Assembly (NCBI RefSeq): GCF_022179245.1
Contig: NZ_BPQM01000008.1
Span: 18,267-82,266 of the forward strand
DNA: 64,000 nt
Direction: 5' to 3'
Source of the DNA: Methylobacterium gregans
GTDB taxonomy: Bacteria > Pseudomonadota > Alphaproteobacteria > Rhizobiales > Beijerinckiaceae
The position numbers and the translations under genes are program-made. Under the pieces are notes generated by a model. That model made no database searches, had not been told where the DNA came from, and worked only from the letters and a program-made list of their open reading frames with translations. The stretch's first letter is position 1. Every line of letters begins with the position of its first letter. Below, in pieces: positions 43,476 to 54,275 of the stretch.

Positions 43476-44633
43476 TCAGCGCAGGTAGATCACGCTGTAG
43501 AGCGTGTGCCGCAGTTCCTCCTCCCACAGCCAGATCCGGCCGTCCTCGCAGCGCTCGCGGATGCCGGGGCGCATGTGGGCGCAGTAAGCACCGGTATTGT
43601 CCTGAACCCGGTACTGGCAGCGCCCGCCGACCCGGCGGCGGCCCACCACGGTACTCGAATGGTCGGCGGCGAGGTCCGGGTCCTTCGGGTCGCGCGCCTC
43701 CAGGATGTACCAGCTGTAGCCGATGGTGGGCGCCCGGCGGTGGTCGAGGGCGTAGTCGACCATCGCGAGCATCCGGTCGATCCGGGCGCGCGACGGGACC
43801 TTGCCGGTCTCCAGCATCTCCATGAACTCAAGCTGGTTCGAGGCGACCCGGTAGGAGACCGGCAGCAGCGGCACCGGCGACGGCCGGCGCCGACAGAGGG
43901 ACGCGACCCGCCGCATCCAGGCGGCGTTGAAGGCGTCGGCCCGGCGGCTCCGCAGCCGGTCCACGGTCGCGCCGGTCGCCCGGAAGCACTGGTTCGGCGC
44001 CCGCACATGGGAGCCGTAGCGCTGCGCCAGGAAGAAGCGGGTATGGTGCGCGTAGCCCTCGTGCGAGGGCAGGTCGCGCTCGTCGCAGAGACCGTCGAGG
44101 TTGTAGAGCAGCGCTGCCGCGTCCTCCTCGCCGCCCTCCAGCTTGTCGAAATAGGGCTCGTGGCGCGGGTTGCGGGTCGGGTCGATATCGACCGCGTTGC
44201 GGCTCCAGGCGATGTCCTCGCGGAAGCGCGGATGCGCCCGCAGGTGCTGGGCGATGCGCGGATCGGGGAGTGCGGCGAGGCGCTCGGGATCGGCGAAGTA
44301 GAACTTGGTGGCGACGTCCAGCGGCGAGACAGCGCGCCCGACCCGCTGGGAGATCATGTCGGCGGTGGCGTAGGCGAAGCAGATCGCGCTCTCCCCCTGC
44401 CCCACCGGAATGTCGGCGGGCCGCGGCGAGAGCTGCACCCCACCGGGCAGGGCGTGGGTGGCCGGCGGCATCGCGATGCGCACGTCCGGGCAGCCGGGGC
44501 TGCGGGCGTAGGGGACAGAGGCCGGCAGCAGGTCCTGAGCGCCGGCTGGTCCGGAAAGCCCGAGGGAGAGCCCGAGGGGCAGCGCGATCATCAGTGCGGC
44601 GAGAAGCCCCCGCCCCCCGCATCCCCCGACCAT
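43476..44633 (-). CDS. Secreted papain-like (C1-fold) protein
   Basis: 385 aa from the ATG at 44633, which has GGGAG at good spacing; a GTG at 44648 is less likely. Signal peptide residues 1-33 (ending GPAGA). The mature protein has a papain-type order: GQGESAICFAYATADMIS (candidate nucleophile Cys in an ICFAYA context, cf. the CWAFA of papain), DHSSTVVGRRRV (candidate His) and YRVQDNTGAYC (candidate Asn). Between these lie about 240 residues of mostly helical insertion. Family not known to me; the peptidase fold is a pattern-based inference. It lies between PleC-like and DivJ-like kinase genes, opposite strand. Confidence 0.65.
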   Translation of the reverse strand: MVGGCGGRGLLAALMIALPLGLSLGLSGPAGAQDLLPASVPYARSPGCPDVRIAMPPATHALPGGVQLSPRPADIPVGQGESAICFAYATADMISQRVGRAVSPLDVATKFYFADPERLAALPDPRIAQHLRAHPRFREDIAWSRNAVDIDPTRNPRHEPYFDKLEGGEEDAAALLYNLDGLCDERDLPSHEGYAHHTRFFLAQRYGSHVRAPNQCFRATGATVDRLRSRRADAFNAAWMRRVASLCRRRPSPVPLLPVSYRVASNQLEFMEMLETGKVPSRARIDRMLAMVDYALDHRRAPTIGYSWYILEARDPKDPDLAADHSSTVVGRRRVGGRCQYRVQDNTGAYCAHMRPGIRERCEDGRIWLWEEELRHTLYSVIYLR

Positions 44634-44696
44634 CAGCAAGGCTCCCACCCGCCGCTCCCGCCCGGGAGCCCTCGGCGCCCTATAGCAAAGCCGCGC

Positions 44697-45020
44697 TCAG
44701 CGCGCCTCAATCCCACGCCAAGCCGGGGCTCGATCGGTGGGCGAGAGGGTGTCGCGCGAGGTGGGCTCCGGGATCTCCGGGACCGGCTGCCCGGCCCGCC
44801 GGATCAGCCCGGCCAGCGCCTCGCGGGCCACGCGCTCGCGGGTCTCGGGCGGCAGCGCGGCGGTGCCGGCCTGGATCGCGGCCGGGGCCGCACCGGCCAG
44901 CACCGCCGCGACCGCCTCCGTGGAGGGTATCGCGTGGGAGAGCGAGCCCGGCTCGCCGCGCTTCAGCGCGAAATAGGAGAGCGCGCCGATCACCAGCACG
45001 GCGCGCAGCAGGAAGGACAT
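44697..45020 (-). CDS. Small single-pass membrane protein, 107 aa
   Basis: The ATG at 45020 begins directly with a membrane segment (MSFLLRAVLVIGALSYFAL). The rest is soluble and Ala/Glu/Arg-rich, with RERVAREALAGLIRRAG. The upstream in-frame extension is rejected, as it has no coding character. It may share a transcript with the papain-like gene 63 bp downstream and is divergent from the DivJ-like kinase. Function unknown. Confidence 0.5.
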   Translation of the reverse strand: MSFLLRAVLVIGALSYFALKRGEPGSLSHAIPSTEAVAAVLAGAAPAAIQAGTAALPPETRERVAREALAGLIRRAGQPVPEIPEPTSRDTLSPTDRAPAWRGIEAR

Positions 45021-45281
45021 GGGCACGTCCTCGCGAAAATCCTGAGCCAAGTCGCGCGATCCTGCCGCGCCGGATCTGAAACACCTCTCAACGCGGCGCC
45101 CGAATCCTTCGACATGGTGAATACGCGGCCGTCCAATCGGCACGGGCCTGGTTACCTGCCGGAAAGCATCCCGGGCGATCGGCGGACCCGGGCAACACTC
45201 GTTTAAGCGCCCCCTGCGACGGTCGGCCCGTCGTTCGAAGTCGAGCCGGGGACGCCGGGGCCGAGAGGCCCAGCGTTTTGC

Positions 45282-47171
<1,890 letters not shown>

Positions 47172-47189
47172 GGGTGGATCCACGCGAGA

Positions 47190-47218
47190 GGCCCCGGTCC
47201 CGTTCAGGGACCGGGGCC
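47190..47218 (+). terminator. Perfect 12-bp GC hairpin after the DivJ-like gene
   Basis: GGCCCCGGTCCC (47190-47201), loop GTTCA, GGGACCGGGGCC (47207-47218), 18 bp after the kinase stop. No T-run follows, so it may act as a terminator or as a 3' end stabiliser. It lies 19 bp before the next ATG. Confidence 0.5.
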
Positions 47219-47237
47219 GTGCCATTGAGGAGTGAGG

Positions 47238-47936
47238 ATGCGCGAGTATCGCGAGATCAGCGTGGCGGGCGACGAGCGCCCGTTCCGGCAGGACGGGCGG
47301 GATGCGGGTGCGGCCCCGAGGCGCCCCGCGCCGCGGCGGCGCCCGGCCTCGACCGACTGGCGGGGGCTCGCTCTTTCCGGGATCGGCGGAACGGTGCGCC
47401 TCTGCCGGACTCAGCCCGGCAGCGTGCTGGGCTCCCTCGCAGTGCTGGGCGCCGTCACAGCGGTCTGCGTGAACGCGCTGGGCTCCCAGGCGGGCCGCCA
47501 CCCGGCTCCTATCCTGCCGAAGCCGGCGCTTCGGCAGGAAGCACGCCAGGAGGGGGCGGCGCGGCCGCCGCTCGCGCGGGAGGCCGCGAAACCGGCGCCC
47601 GAGCGCCCCGCGGAAGCCACGCGCAGCCCCGAGCCCATCCGCACCGCCGAGGCGAGGCCGGAACCGCGCAAGGATGCCGCGAAGCCCGACCCGATCGCCG
47701 CGCTGATCCGCTCCGACGAGACCACGGCCTCGGTGAGCCCGAAGGACAGCGCCGTGATCCAGGCTCAGCGGGCTCTGAACAAGCTCGGCTACGGCCCCCT
47801 CAAGGCCGACGGCCTGATGGGTCCGGGGACCCGGGCGGCGATCGAGAAGTTCGAGCGGGCCGCCAAGCTGCCCGTGAAGGGGGAACCGGCTGGTCGGACG
47901 CTCCGCGAGCTGTCCCAGAAGGCCGGACAGGGCTGA
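47238..47936 (+). CDS. Peptidoglycan-binding (PGB_1) membrane-anchored protein
   Basis: 232 aa from the ATG at 47238 (GAGGAGTGAGG upstream). A basic, Pro-rich cytoplasmic N-terminus, one membrane helix at about 62-80 (PGSVLGSLAVLGAVTAVCV), a charged, Pro/Glu-rich linker to about 165, and a C-terminal PG_binding_1 domain (VIQAQRALNKLGYGPLKADG, then MGPGTRAAIEKFE). It probably anchors to the inner membrane and contacts the cell wall. It follows the DivJ-like kinase on the same strand, fitting a cell-envelope/polarity neighbourhood. Confidence 0.8.
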   Translation: MREYREISVAGDERPFRQDGRDAGAAPRRPAPRRRPASTDWRGLALSGIGGTVRLCRTQPGSVLGSLAVLGAVTAVCVNALGSQAGRHPAPILPKPALRQEARQEGAARPPLAREAAKPAPERPAEATRSPEPIRTAEARPEPRKDAAKPDPIAALIRSDETTASVSPKDSAVIQAQRALNKLGYGPLKADGLMGPGTRAAIEKFERAAKLPVKGEPAGRTLRELSQKAGQG

Positions 47937-48009
47937 GGCTCCAGCGGACGGCGCTGACTTGCATCGCCGCCCGGCGGCGCGCATCCCGGCGCGTCCCGAG
48001 GGTTTCCCG

Positions 48010-48351
48010 ATGCCGCGCCTGCGCTCCGACTTCTTCGTCTCCGCCCATCTGCGCCGCCTCGACGTGGCGGCCATCCCGGCCGCTCTGCGCCGCCGCGGCG
48101 CCGCGGAGGCCGGCGCGATCTTCGTGAAGGTCGACCGCCTCGACGGCAGCGCCGACCTCTACGGCCCCGCCCCCCAGGCCCTGTTCGACGAGGACGGGCC
48201 GGGCGAGCGCCGCTTCAGTCCGCTCCTGCAGGGTGCGACGCCGCTCGATGTCGAGGAGCGCTTGACGAAGGAGGTGCGGTTCGACGCCGACCTCTGGATC
48301 ATCGAGATCGACGACCGGGCTGGCCGGCATTTTTTGGACTTGGCGGAGTGA
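48010..48351 (+). CDS. DUF1491 family protein
   Basis: 113 aa from the ATG at 48010. MPRLRSDFFVSAHLRR, AGAIFVKVDRLDG and DLWIIEIDDRAGRHFLD are the conserved blocks of DUF1491, a small alphaproteobacterial family of unknown function, and the length is normal. It follows the peptidoglycan-binding gene by 73 bp. Its last codons are the first unit of a 17-bp tandem repeat. Confidence 0.8.
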   Translation: MPRLRSDFFVSAHLRRLDVAAIPAALRRRGAAEAGAIFVKVDRLDGSADLYGPAPQALFDEDGPGERRFSPLLQGATPLDVEERLTKEVRFDADLWIIEIDDRAGRHFLDLAE

Positions 48352-48389
48352 TGGCCTTGGCGGAGTGACGACCTTGGCGGAGTGATGGA
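48339..48389. repeat. Three tandem 17-bp units at the DUF1491/flhA junction
   Basis: CTTGGCGGAGTGATGGC, CTTGGCGGAGTGACGAC and CTTGGCGGAGTGATGGA, head to tail. The first unit includes the DUF1491 stop (48349-48351), so later copies are untranslated. The array ends 2 bp from the flhA stop codon. Confidence 0.9.
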
Positions 48390-48391
48390 TC

Positions 48392-50539
48392 TCAGATCGA
48401 TCCCACGGTGCGCAGCCGCGCCCGCGGGTGGATCTCGGCCTGGCTCATCACCGGGGTCTCGCGACGGAAGCGCTCGATGATCGAGCGCACGAAGGGCCGC
48501 GACTGGGCCGAGGTGACGAGCACCGGCATCTCGCCGAGCCGCGCCGCCTGCTCGAAGCGGTCGCGCACCGTGTTGACGAATTCGGAGAGCTTCGACGGCT
48601 GCATCGCGAGGTAGCGCTCCTCCCGCTCGCCCACGATGGAATCGAGGAAGGCCTGCTCCCAGGCCGGCGACAGGGTGATGATCGGCAGCATGCCGTCCGG
48701 CCCCTGGTACTGCGCGCAGATCTGCCGGCCGAGGCGGGCGCGCACGTGCTCCACGATGTCGCGCGGGTTCTTCACCGCGCCCGCCACCTCGGCGACGCCC
48801 TCGACGATTGCCCCGAGATCGCGGATCGAGACCCGCTCGGCGAGCAGGAACTGCAGTACCCGCTGGATGCCGGTGGTCGAGATCTGCGCCGGGACCACCT
48901 CTTTCAGCAGCTCGCCGTGCTCCTTGGGCAGCTCGCGCAGCAGCTTCTGCACCTCGACATGGTTCAGGAGTTCGGAGACGTGCGCCTTGATGATCTCGGT
49001 GAGGTGCGTCGAGACCACGGTCGCCGCATCCACCACCGTGTAGCCCTTGAGCTGGGCCTGGTCGCGCAGCCCCGCGTCGATCCAGGTAGCGGGCAGGCCG
49101 AAGGTCGGCTCCAGCATGTGCTGGCCGGGCAGCTGCACCTGGCCGCCCATCGGGTCCATCGCCATGAACTGGCCGGGGAAGATCTTGCCGGTCCCGGCCT
49201 CGATCTCCTTGACCCGAACCACGTAGGCGTTGGCCTCGAGCTGGACATTGTCGAGGATGCGCACCGAGGGCATCACGAAGCCGAGCTCGGCCGCGAGCTG
49301 GCGGCGCAGCGCCTTGATCTGATCGGTGAGCCGGTCGCCGGCCTCGCCGTTGACGAGCGCCAGCAGCGCGTAGCCCATCTCCAGCTTGAGATCGTCGAGC
49401 TTGAGGAGGTCGGTGACCGTCTCCTCCTTGGCGGTGGCCGCGGCGGCCGGGTCGGCGGGCTTTCCGTCCGCGTCGAGGGGCGGCGCCTCCTTGGCGGTCT
49501 TGGCGATGCGCCACGCGGCGTAGCCGGCGCCGCCCGCGAGCAGAAGGAAGGGCAGGATCGGCATGCCGGGCAGGAAGCCGATCAGCACCATCACGCCCGC
49601 CGACATGCCGAGCGCCTTCGGATAATGGGCGAGCTGCTTGCCGAGCGCCTTGTCGGCCGAGCCCTTCACGCCGGCCTTCGAGACCAGGATGCCGGCGGCC
49701 GTCGAGACGATGAGCGCCGGGACCTGGGAGGCGAGGCCGTCGCCGATGGTGAGCAGCGTGTAGCTCTTGGCCGCCGCGCCGAAGGGCATGCCCTGCTGGG
49801 CCACGCCGATGATGATGCCGCCGATCACGTTGATGAAGGTGATCAGCAGCGCCGCCACCGCGTCGCCGCGCACGAATTTCGAGGCGCCGTCCATCGCGCC
49901 GAAGAACGAGGATTCCTCCTCCAGCGCCGCGCGGCGGGCCTTGGCGGCCTTCTCGTCGATCAGCCCGGCCGAGAGGTCGGCGTCGATGGCCATCTGCTTG
50001 CCGGGCATCGCGTCGAGGGTGAAGCGCGCCGCGACCTCGGCGATGCGGCCCGAGCCCTTCGTGATGACGACGAAGTTCACGATGATCAGGATCGCGAACA
50101 CGATGATCCCGATGACGAAGTTGCCTCCCATCACGAAGTTGCCGAAGGCCTCGATGACGTGGCCGGCCGCCGCCGTGCCCTCGTGGCCGTGGCTGAGGAT
50201 GAGGCGCGTCGAGGCGAGGTTCAGCGCCAGCCGCAGCATGGTGGCGATGAGCAGCAGCGTCGGGAAGACGGTGAATTCGAGCGGGTTGTCGATGAACAGG
50301 CCCGTCATCATGATCAGCACCGACATGATGATCGAGACGGCGAGCAGGAGGTCGAGCAGCACCGCAGGCAGCGGGAAGATCAGCACCGCCAGGATGCCCA
50401 TCACGGCGGTGGCGAAGAACAGGTCCGAGCGCTTCGACAGCGCCTGGAGGTCTCCGCGATTGGGCAGCGTGAAGCCGGAGAGCGCACCCCCGAGGCCGCC
50501 CATCCCCCCCTTCGCCGGCACCGCCGCCGTCTCGCTCAT
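48392..50539 (-). CDS. flhA: Flagellar export apparatus protein FlhA
   Basis: 715 aa, ATG at 50539. The N-terminal half has eight membrane helices with the FHIPEP signature region (RLALNLASTRLILS, then DAMPGKQMAIDADLSAGLI); the C-terminal half is the cytosolic FlhA-C domain, which docks chaperone-substrate complexes. Length is normal with a slightly long N-terminus. It is the only flagellar gene in this window. A CtrA-like box lies 65 bp upstream, in keeping with class II flagellar control in alphaproteobacteria. Confidence 0.96.
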   Translation of the reverse strand: MSETAAVPAKGGMGGLGGALSGFTLPNRGDLQALSKRSDLFFATAVMGILAVLIFPLPAVLLDLLLAVSIIMSVLIMMTGLFIDNPLEFTVFPTLLLIATMLRLALNLASTRLILSHGHEGTAAAGHVIEAFGNFVMGGNFVIGIIVFAILIIVNFVVITKGSGRIAEVAARFTLDAMPGKQMAIDADLSAGLIDEKAAKARRAALEEESSFFGAMDGASKFVRGDAVAALLITFINVIGGIIIGVAQQGMPFGAAAKSYTLLTIGDGLASQVPALIVSTAAGILVSKAGVKGSADKALGKQLAHYPKALGMSAGVMVLIGFLPGMPILPFLLLAGGAGYAAWRIAKTAKEAPPLDADGKPADPAAAATAKEETVTDLLKLDDLKLEMGYALLALVNGEAGDRLTDQIKALRRQLAAELGFVMPSVRILDNVQLEANAYVVRVKEIEAGTGKIFPGQFMAMDPMGGQVQLPGQHMLEPTFGLPATWIDAGLRDQAQLKGYTVVDAATVVSTHLTEIIKAHVSELLNHVEVQKLLRELPKEHGELLKEVVPAQISTTGIQRVLQFLLAERVSIRDLGAIVEGVAEVAGAVKNPRDIVEHVRARLGRQICAQYQGPDGMLPIITLSPAWEQAFLDSIVGEREERYLAMQPSKLSEFVNTVRDRFEQAARLGEMPVLVTSAQSRPFVRSIIERFRRETPVMSQAEIHPRARLRTVGSI

Positions 50540-50603
50540 GCCCGTCGTCCCGCACGCCCGCGCCCGCATCGGACGGACCCGGCAAGATTTGCCGGGCGCA
50601 TGG

Positions 50604-50618
50604 TTAGCGGTCCGTTAA
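50604..50618 (-). promoter_or_regulatory. CtrA-like box upstream of flhA
   Basis: Read toward flhA: TTAACGGACCGCTAA, matching TTAA-N7-TTAA at 7 of 8 positions. It is 65 bp from the flhA ATG. The gap is shared with a divergent small secreted protein gene. Binding is inferred. Confidence 0.45.
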
Positions 50619-50719
50619 CCGGAACCCCGGCACGCGCCCGGGGCTTGAGACAGGACAGGCCGTTGCGGGATCGAGGCCCGGCGGCCGCAAAAGGATCGCC
50701 ACCCCGAGGAACGCCTCCG

Positions 50720-51031
50720 ATGCGCAGCCTGCTCCTGCCCGCCGCCCTTCTGGCCCTCGCTGTCACCGGCGCGGCGGCACAGGAGCCCCAGACCAGACCG
50801 CAGGCGGCACCGGAGGCGCCGCACGGACAGGGCGCGGTCGGCGAGCCGCTCCAGCCCGGGGCCAACAGCTTCACCGAGGCCCAGGTGCGCGAGCGCTTCG
50901 GCAAGATGGGGTTTGCTGAGATCACCGACCTCAAGAAGACCGATCAGGGCATCTGGCAGGGCACCGCGACCCACGCGGGCAAGCAGGTCCGGATCGGGAT
51001 GGATTACCGCGGCCACGTCGCCGCCCAGTAG
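50720..51031 (+). CDS. Small secreted protein, 103 aa (PepSY-like fold possible)
   Basis: ATG at 50720, after CCGAGGAACG. Signal peptide residues 1-20 (ending GAAA). The mature part has a Pro/Gln-rich linker, then about 50 residues, NSFTEAQVRERFGKMGFAEI to VRIGMDYRGHVAA, which read as one helix followed by three strands, similar to a PepSY/BLIP-like module. Predicted periplasmic; function unknown. It is followed after 33 bp by a stress-type protein gene. Confidence 0.7.
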   Translation: MRSLLLPAALLALAVTGAAAQEPQTRPQAAPEAPHGQGAVGEPLQPGANSFTEAQVRERFGKMGFAEITDLKKTDQGIWQGTATHAGKQVRIGMDYRGHVAAQ

Positions 51032-51064
51032 CGGCCGGCCCCCACATAGAACCGGAGACATCCC

Positions 51065-51805
51065 ATGGCCACACGCGCCGTCACGGCCCTGTTCGACGAC
51101 TACGAGGCGGCGGCCCGCGCCGTCGACAAGCTGGAGGCCGAGGGCATCCCGCACGGCGCTATCAGCATCGTCGCGAGCGATCCCGACAACCGGATCGGCG
51201 GGCGCGCGCCCGCGGCCCGCTCCCCCGCCGAGGAATCGGACGCGGCCGACGGCGCCGGCACGGGTGCGACGCTCGGCACGGTGCTGGGCGGCGGAGCGGG
51301 CCTGCTCGCAGGACTCGGCCTGCTCGCCATCCCGGGCGTCGGCCCGGTCGTTGCGGCGGGCTGGCTCGTCGCCACGGTGACGGGCGCGGGTGTCGGCGCG
51401 GCGGCGGGCGGCCTGATCGGCGGCCTCACCGGCGCCGGCCTCAGCCAGCACGAGGCCGAGACCTACGCGGAGGGCGTGCGGCGCGGCGGCACGCTGGTCA
51501 CCGCGCGCGTGGACGACGGGCTCGCCGACCGGGCACTGGCGATTCTCGACAAGCACGGCTCGATCGACCTCGACGAGCGCGCGCAGGGCTGGCGCGCCGA
51601 GGGCTGGACCGGTGGCGGTGCGACCGACGGGACGGCGTCCAGCAGCGCGAGCGGGCTGGGCACGGCCAGCGCCGCGGGCGCGGCGGGCGGCGGCCTGGGC
51701 GATCCGAGCGCGCCCGCGACGGGCGGGCTGCCGAAGACGACCGACCTGGTCGGCGGAGCGCCGGAGCACCCTGTGGGTCGGGCGCCCGGATCGGCGCCGC
51801 GCTGA
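51065..51805 (+). CDS. General stress protein 17M-like (YflT domain), glycine-zipper
   Basis: 246 aa. Residues 5-40 (AVTALFDDYEAAARAVDKLE, then GIPHGAISIVASD) are the YflT/heat-induced-stress domain opening; 75-125 is a Gly/Ala-rich hydrophobic segment with glycine zippers that may insert in membranes; a second half-domain closes with VTARVDDGLADRALAILDKH. The C-terminus is Gly/Ser-rich. Proteins of this type are induced by general stress in Methylobacterium, but regulation is not visible here. A strong terminator follows. Confidence 0.8.
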   Translation: MATRAVTALFDDYEAAARAVDKLEAEGIPHGAISIVASDPDNRIGGRAPAARSPAEESDAADGAGTGATLGTVLGGGAGLLAGLGLLAIPGVGPVVAAGWLVATVTGAGVGAAAGGLIGGLTGAGLSQHEAETYAEGVRRGGTLVTARVDDGLADRALAILDKHGSIDLDERAQGWRAEGWTGGGATDGTASSSASGLGTASAAGAAGGGLGDPSAPATGGLPKTTDLVGGAPEHPVGRAPGSAPR

Positions 51806-51824
51806 CGCGGCGTTCTGAAACGAG

Positions 51825-51856
51825 AAAGGGCCGCCCGGCGGGGCGGCCCTTTTTTC
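51825..51856. terminator. Bidirectional rho-independent terminator
   Basis: AAAGGGCCGCCC (51825-51836), loop GGCG, GGGCGGCCCTTT (51841-51852), followed by further T. It sits between the converging stress gene and atpF. The A-run on the left serves as a T-run for the minus strand. Confidence 0.85.
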
Positions 51857-51874
51857 GATGTGTTGTCCAGGCCT

Positions 51875-52363
51875 TCAGGCCCGCAGACGGGTCCGGACCT
51901 CGCCGAGGCTCGCGCGGATCAGGTTCTGCGCGGCATCGCCCTGCATGCGCTCGCGCAGGATGGTCTCGGAGACCTTCACGGCGGCGTCCGCCGCGGCGGC
52001 GCGGACCTGGGCCTCGGCCTGGGCCTCGGCCTGGGCGATCTTCGACTCGGCGGCCTTGGTGCGGCGGGCCACGAACTCGTTCAGGCGCTGGTGACCCTCG
52101 GCGGCGGCGCGCTCGGCCTCCTGGCGGGCGCTGGCCACGATCGCCTCGGCCTCCTTCTCGGCCTCGGTGCGGCGGCGCTTGTAGTCGGCCAGCACGGCGG
52201 CAGCCTCCTCGCGCAGGCGCTTGGCCTCGTCGAGCTCGTGGCGCACGCGCTTGGCGCGGCTGTCGAGCCCCTTGGTCATCGCACTGAACGCCCCGGCCTT
52301 GGCGGCGAGCGCCAGGAAGACCACGAAGGCGACGAGGACCCAGAATTCCGCGGTGAGCAGCAT
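51875..52363 (-). CDS. atpF: ATP synthase F0 subunit b
   Basis: 162 aa: one N-terminal membrane helix (about 7-25, [19 protein letters not shown]), then a long charged alpha-helix rich in Ala, Glu and Arg forming the peripheral stalk with b'. Last gene of the F0 operon, 17 bp after b', then the shared terminator. Confidence 0.95.
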   Translation of the reverse strand: MLLTAEFWVLVAFVVFLALAAKAGAFSAMTKGLDSRAKRVRHELDEAKRLREEAAAVLADYKRRRTEAEKEAEAIVASARQEAERAAAEGHQRLNEFVARRTKAAESKIAQAEAQAEAQVRAAAADAAVKVSETILRERMQGDAAQNLIRASLGEVRTRLRA

Positions 52364-52380
52364 GGTTGTGGGTCTCCGAC

Positions 52381-52956
52381 TCAGTGCGCGGTGGCGTTGA
52401 GGGCGCGCTCGACGCTGGCCTGGTCAGGGGCCTGGCCGGTGAGGCGCTCGACGATCGCGGTTGCGGTCTCGCCCGCGATGGTGCGGACGTTGCCCATCGC
52501 CTGCTCGGTGCGGCCGCGGATGGTGGTCTCGGAGGCGGCCAGCCGCTGGTTCAGCTCGGCCTCGAGGGATTTCCGCTTGGTCTCGGCCTCGGCCGAGAGC
52601 GCGTTGCGGGTCTCCTGGGCGATCTCGCGGGCCTTGCCCTGCGCTTCGTTGAGCGACTTCTCGTAGGCCGCGCCCGCGGCATCGGCCTCGGCCTTCATGC
52701 GCTGGGCCTCGTCGAGGTCCGCCGAGAGCCGGGTGGCGCGGTCGTGCAGGATGCCCTGGATGCGCGGCAGCGCGATCTTCGACATCAGGTAGTAGAGCAG
52801 GCCGAAGGCCAGCGCGAGCCAGACGATCTGCGCCAGGAAGGTGTGGGTCTCGAAGGGCGGGAAGGCGTGCTGCTCGGCCGGGTGCAGGATCTCGCCTTTA
52901 CCCGCGTAGGTGTCAGTCCCGGGCGGCGGGGTCGTGAGAGGGTTCGGCTGCGCCAT
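52381..52956 (-). CDS. atpG: ATP synthase F0 subunit b'
   Basis: 191 aa. A hydrophilic N-terminal extension of about 38 residues precedes the membrane helix ([20 protein letters not shown]), then a long stalk helix. The extension and the presence of a separate b and b' pair are normal in Hyphomicrobiales. ATG at 52956. The 196-bp gap to atpE is strongly structured. Naming of b' varies (atpG, atpF2). Confidence 0.95.
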   Translation of the reverse strand: MAQPNPLTTPPPGTDTYAGKGEILHPAEQHAFPPFETHTFLAQIVWLALAFGLLYYLMSKIALPRIQGILHDRATRLSADLDEAQRMKAEADAAGAAYEKSLNEAQGKAREIAQETRNALSAEAETKRKSLEAELNQRLAASETTIRGRTEQAMGNVRTIAGETATAIVERLTGQAPDQASVERALNATAH

Positions 52957-53111
52957 GGTCCCGTCCTGAAAGGAATGTCAAAACAAACGAGCGCCCGCGG
53001 GATACCGCCGGAGCGCTCGGTGTCTCTCGCGAAGCTCCCGCCGCGTCACCGTGGCCGGAGGAGGATCCGCTTGCGGGATCGGGAGCTTTGCGGGGAACAC
53101 CTGAACCGTGC

Positions 53112-53140
53112 CCGTCGCCGCGGCGGACCCGCGGCGACGG
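53112..53140 (-). other. Perfect 12-bp hairpin just after atpE
   Basis: CCGTCGCCGCGG (53112-53123), loop CGGAC, CCGCGGCGACGG (53129-53140), 12 bp downstream of the atpE stop, without a T-run. A second inverted repeat (CGCGAAGCTCCCG 53028-53040, CGGGAGCTTTGCG 53080-53092, 12 of 13 matching) follows in the same gap. They may stabilise the atpE-containing mRNA or attenuate b'/b expression to fit subunit ratios. Confidence 0.6.
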
Positions 53141-53152
53141 AGCGATCCTGCC

Positions 53153-53380
53153 TCAGACGGCGAAGAGGAGGAGCAGCGCGACGAGCAGCGAGAAGATGCC
53201 GAGCGCCTCGGTCAGCGCGAAGCCGAGGAGCAGGTTGGTGCGCTGGCTGTCGGCGGCCGAGGGGTTGCGAAGCGCGCCGGCGTAGAACTGGCCGAACAGG
53301 TTGCCGAGGCCGATGCCCGCGCCCGCCATGCCGAGGCAGGCGAGACCGGCGCCGATGTACTTCGCAGCGACGGGATCCAT
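53153..53380 (-). CDS. atpE: ATP synthase F0 subunit c
   Basis: 75 aa, two membrane helices joined by the polar loop [11 protein letters not shown]. The proton-carrying Glu58 is in [11 protein letters not shown], and the glycine-rich first helix [11 protein letters not shown] is typical. It forms the rotor ring. It lies 59 bp after atpB. Confidence 0.97.
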   Translation of the reverse strand: MDPVAAKYIGAGLACLGMAGAGIGLGNLFGQFYAGALRNPSAADSQRTNLLLGFALTEALGIFSLLVALLLLFAV

Positions 53381-53439
53381 GAGTAACTCCTGAGGTTTCG
53401 AACGATTTTCGTTGCGCGGAGGGAGGCCGGCCGAGGAAA

Positions 53440-54195
53440 TCAGTGGCCGGGGTGAAGTGCGTCGGCGAGGTAGACCGCCGTCAGCGTCGCGAAGACGTAG
53501 GCCTGCAGGGCCGCCACCAGGAATTCCAGTGCGGTCAGCGCGATCGTGAGGAAGAGCGGGAGCGGCGAGAGGATGCTCCAGGCGCCCGCGAGCAGGAGCT
53601 GCGCGACGAAGAAGGCGAAGATCTTCAGCGCGATGTGGCCCGCCAGGATGTTGGCGAAGAGACGGACCGAGAGGCTGATCGGGCGCGAGATGAAGGAGAC
53701 AATCTCGATCGGCACCATGATCAGCAGAAGCGGCTTGGGCACGCCCGCCGGGATGAACAGGCCGAGGAAGTGGCTGCCGTGCTTCATCACGCCGTAGATC
53801 ACGACCGTCGAGATCACCAGGAAGGCGAGGCCGAAGGTGATGATCAGGTGGCTGGTCACCGCGAAGGCGTAGGGGATCATCCCGAACAGGTTCAGGACGA
53901 GAACGAACATGAACAGCGAGAAGACAAGCGGCAGGAAGCGCTGCTCCTTGTCGCCGGTCGCCTGGTGCACCGTGTCGGCGATGAACTCGTAGAAGACTTC
54001 GGCCAGAGCCTGCATCCGGCCCGGCACCACCGAGCGGCCGGCAGTGGCCACGATGGTGATGAAGGCGATGACGCCGACGGCGGCGAACATGTAGAGCGCC
54101 GACTGCGTGAAGGCGATTTCCTGGTTGCCGATATGGCCCAGGGAGACGAGCGGCTTCAGCTCGAACTGGTGGATCGGGTCGATGCTGGCCGCCAT
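53440..54195 (-). CDS. atpB: ATP synthase F0 subunit a
   Basis: 251 aa with about six membrane helices and the essential proton-channel Arg in [14 protein letters not shown]. The N-terminus [13 protein letters not shown] is typical of alphaproteobacterial subunit a. It forms the stator channel against the c-ring. It follows atpI by 80 bp. Confidence 0.97.
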   Translation of the reverse strand: MAASIDPIHQFELKPLVSLGHIGNQEIAFTQSALYMFAAVGVIAFITIVATAGRSVVPGRMQALAEVFYEFIADTVHQATGDKEQRFLPLVFSLFMFVLVLNLFGMIPYAFAVTSHLIITFGLAFLVISTVVIYGVMKHGSHFLGLFIPAGVPKPLLLIMVPIEIVSFISRPISLSVRLFANILAGHIALKIFAFFVAQLLLAGAWSILSPLPLFLTIALTALEFLVAALQAYVFATLTAVYLADALHPGH

Positions 54196-54275
54196 GCTCT
54201 TGCTTCTGCTCCCTCGCGCGCTCGGGCGGCCTCAGCGGCCGGCCCCGGGCGGCTAACCCGAATCCGTGTCGACCC

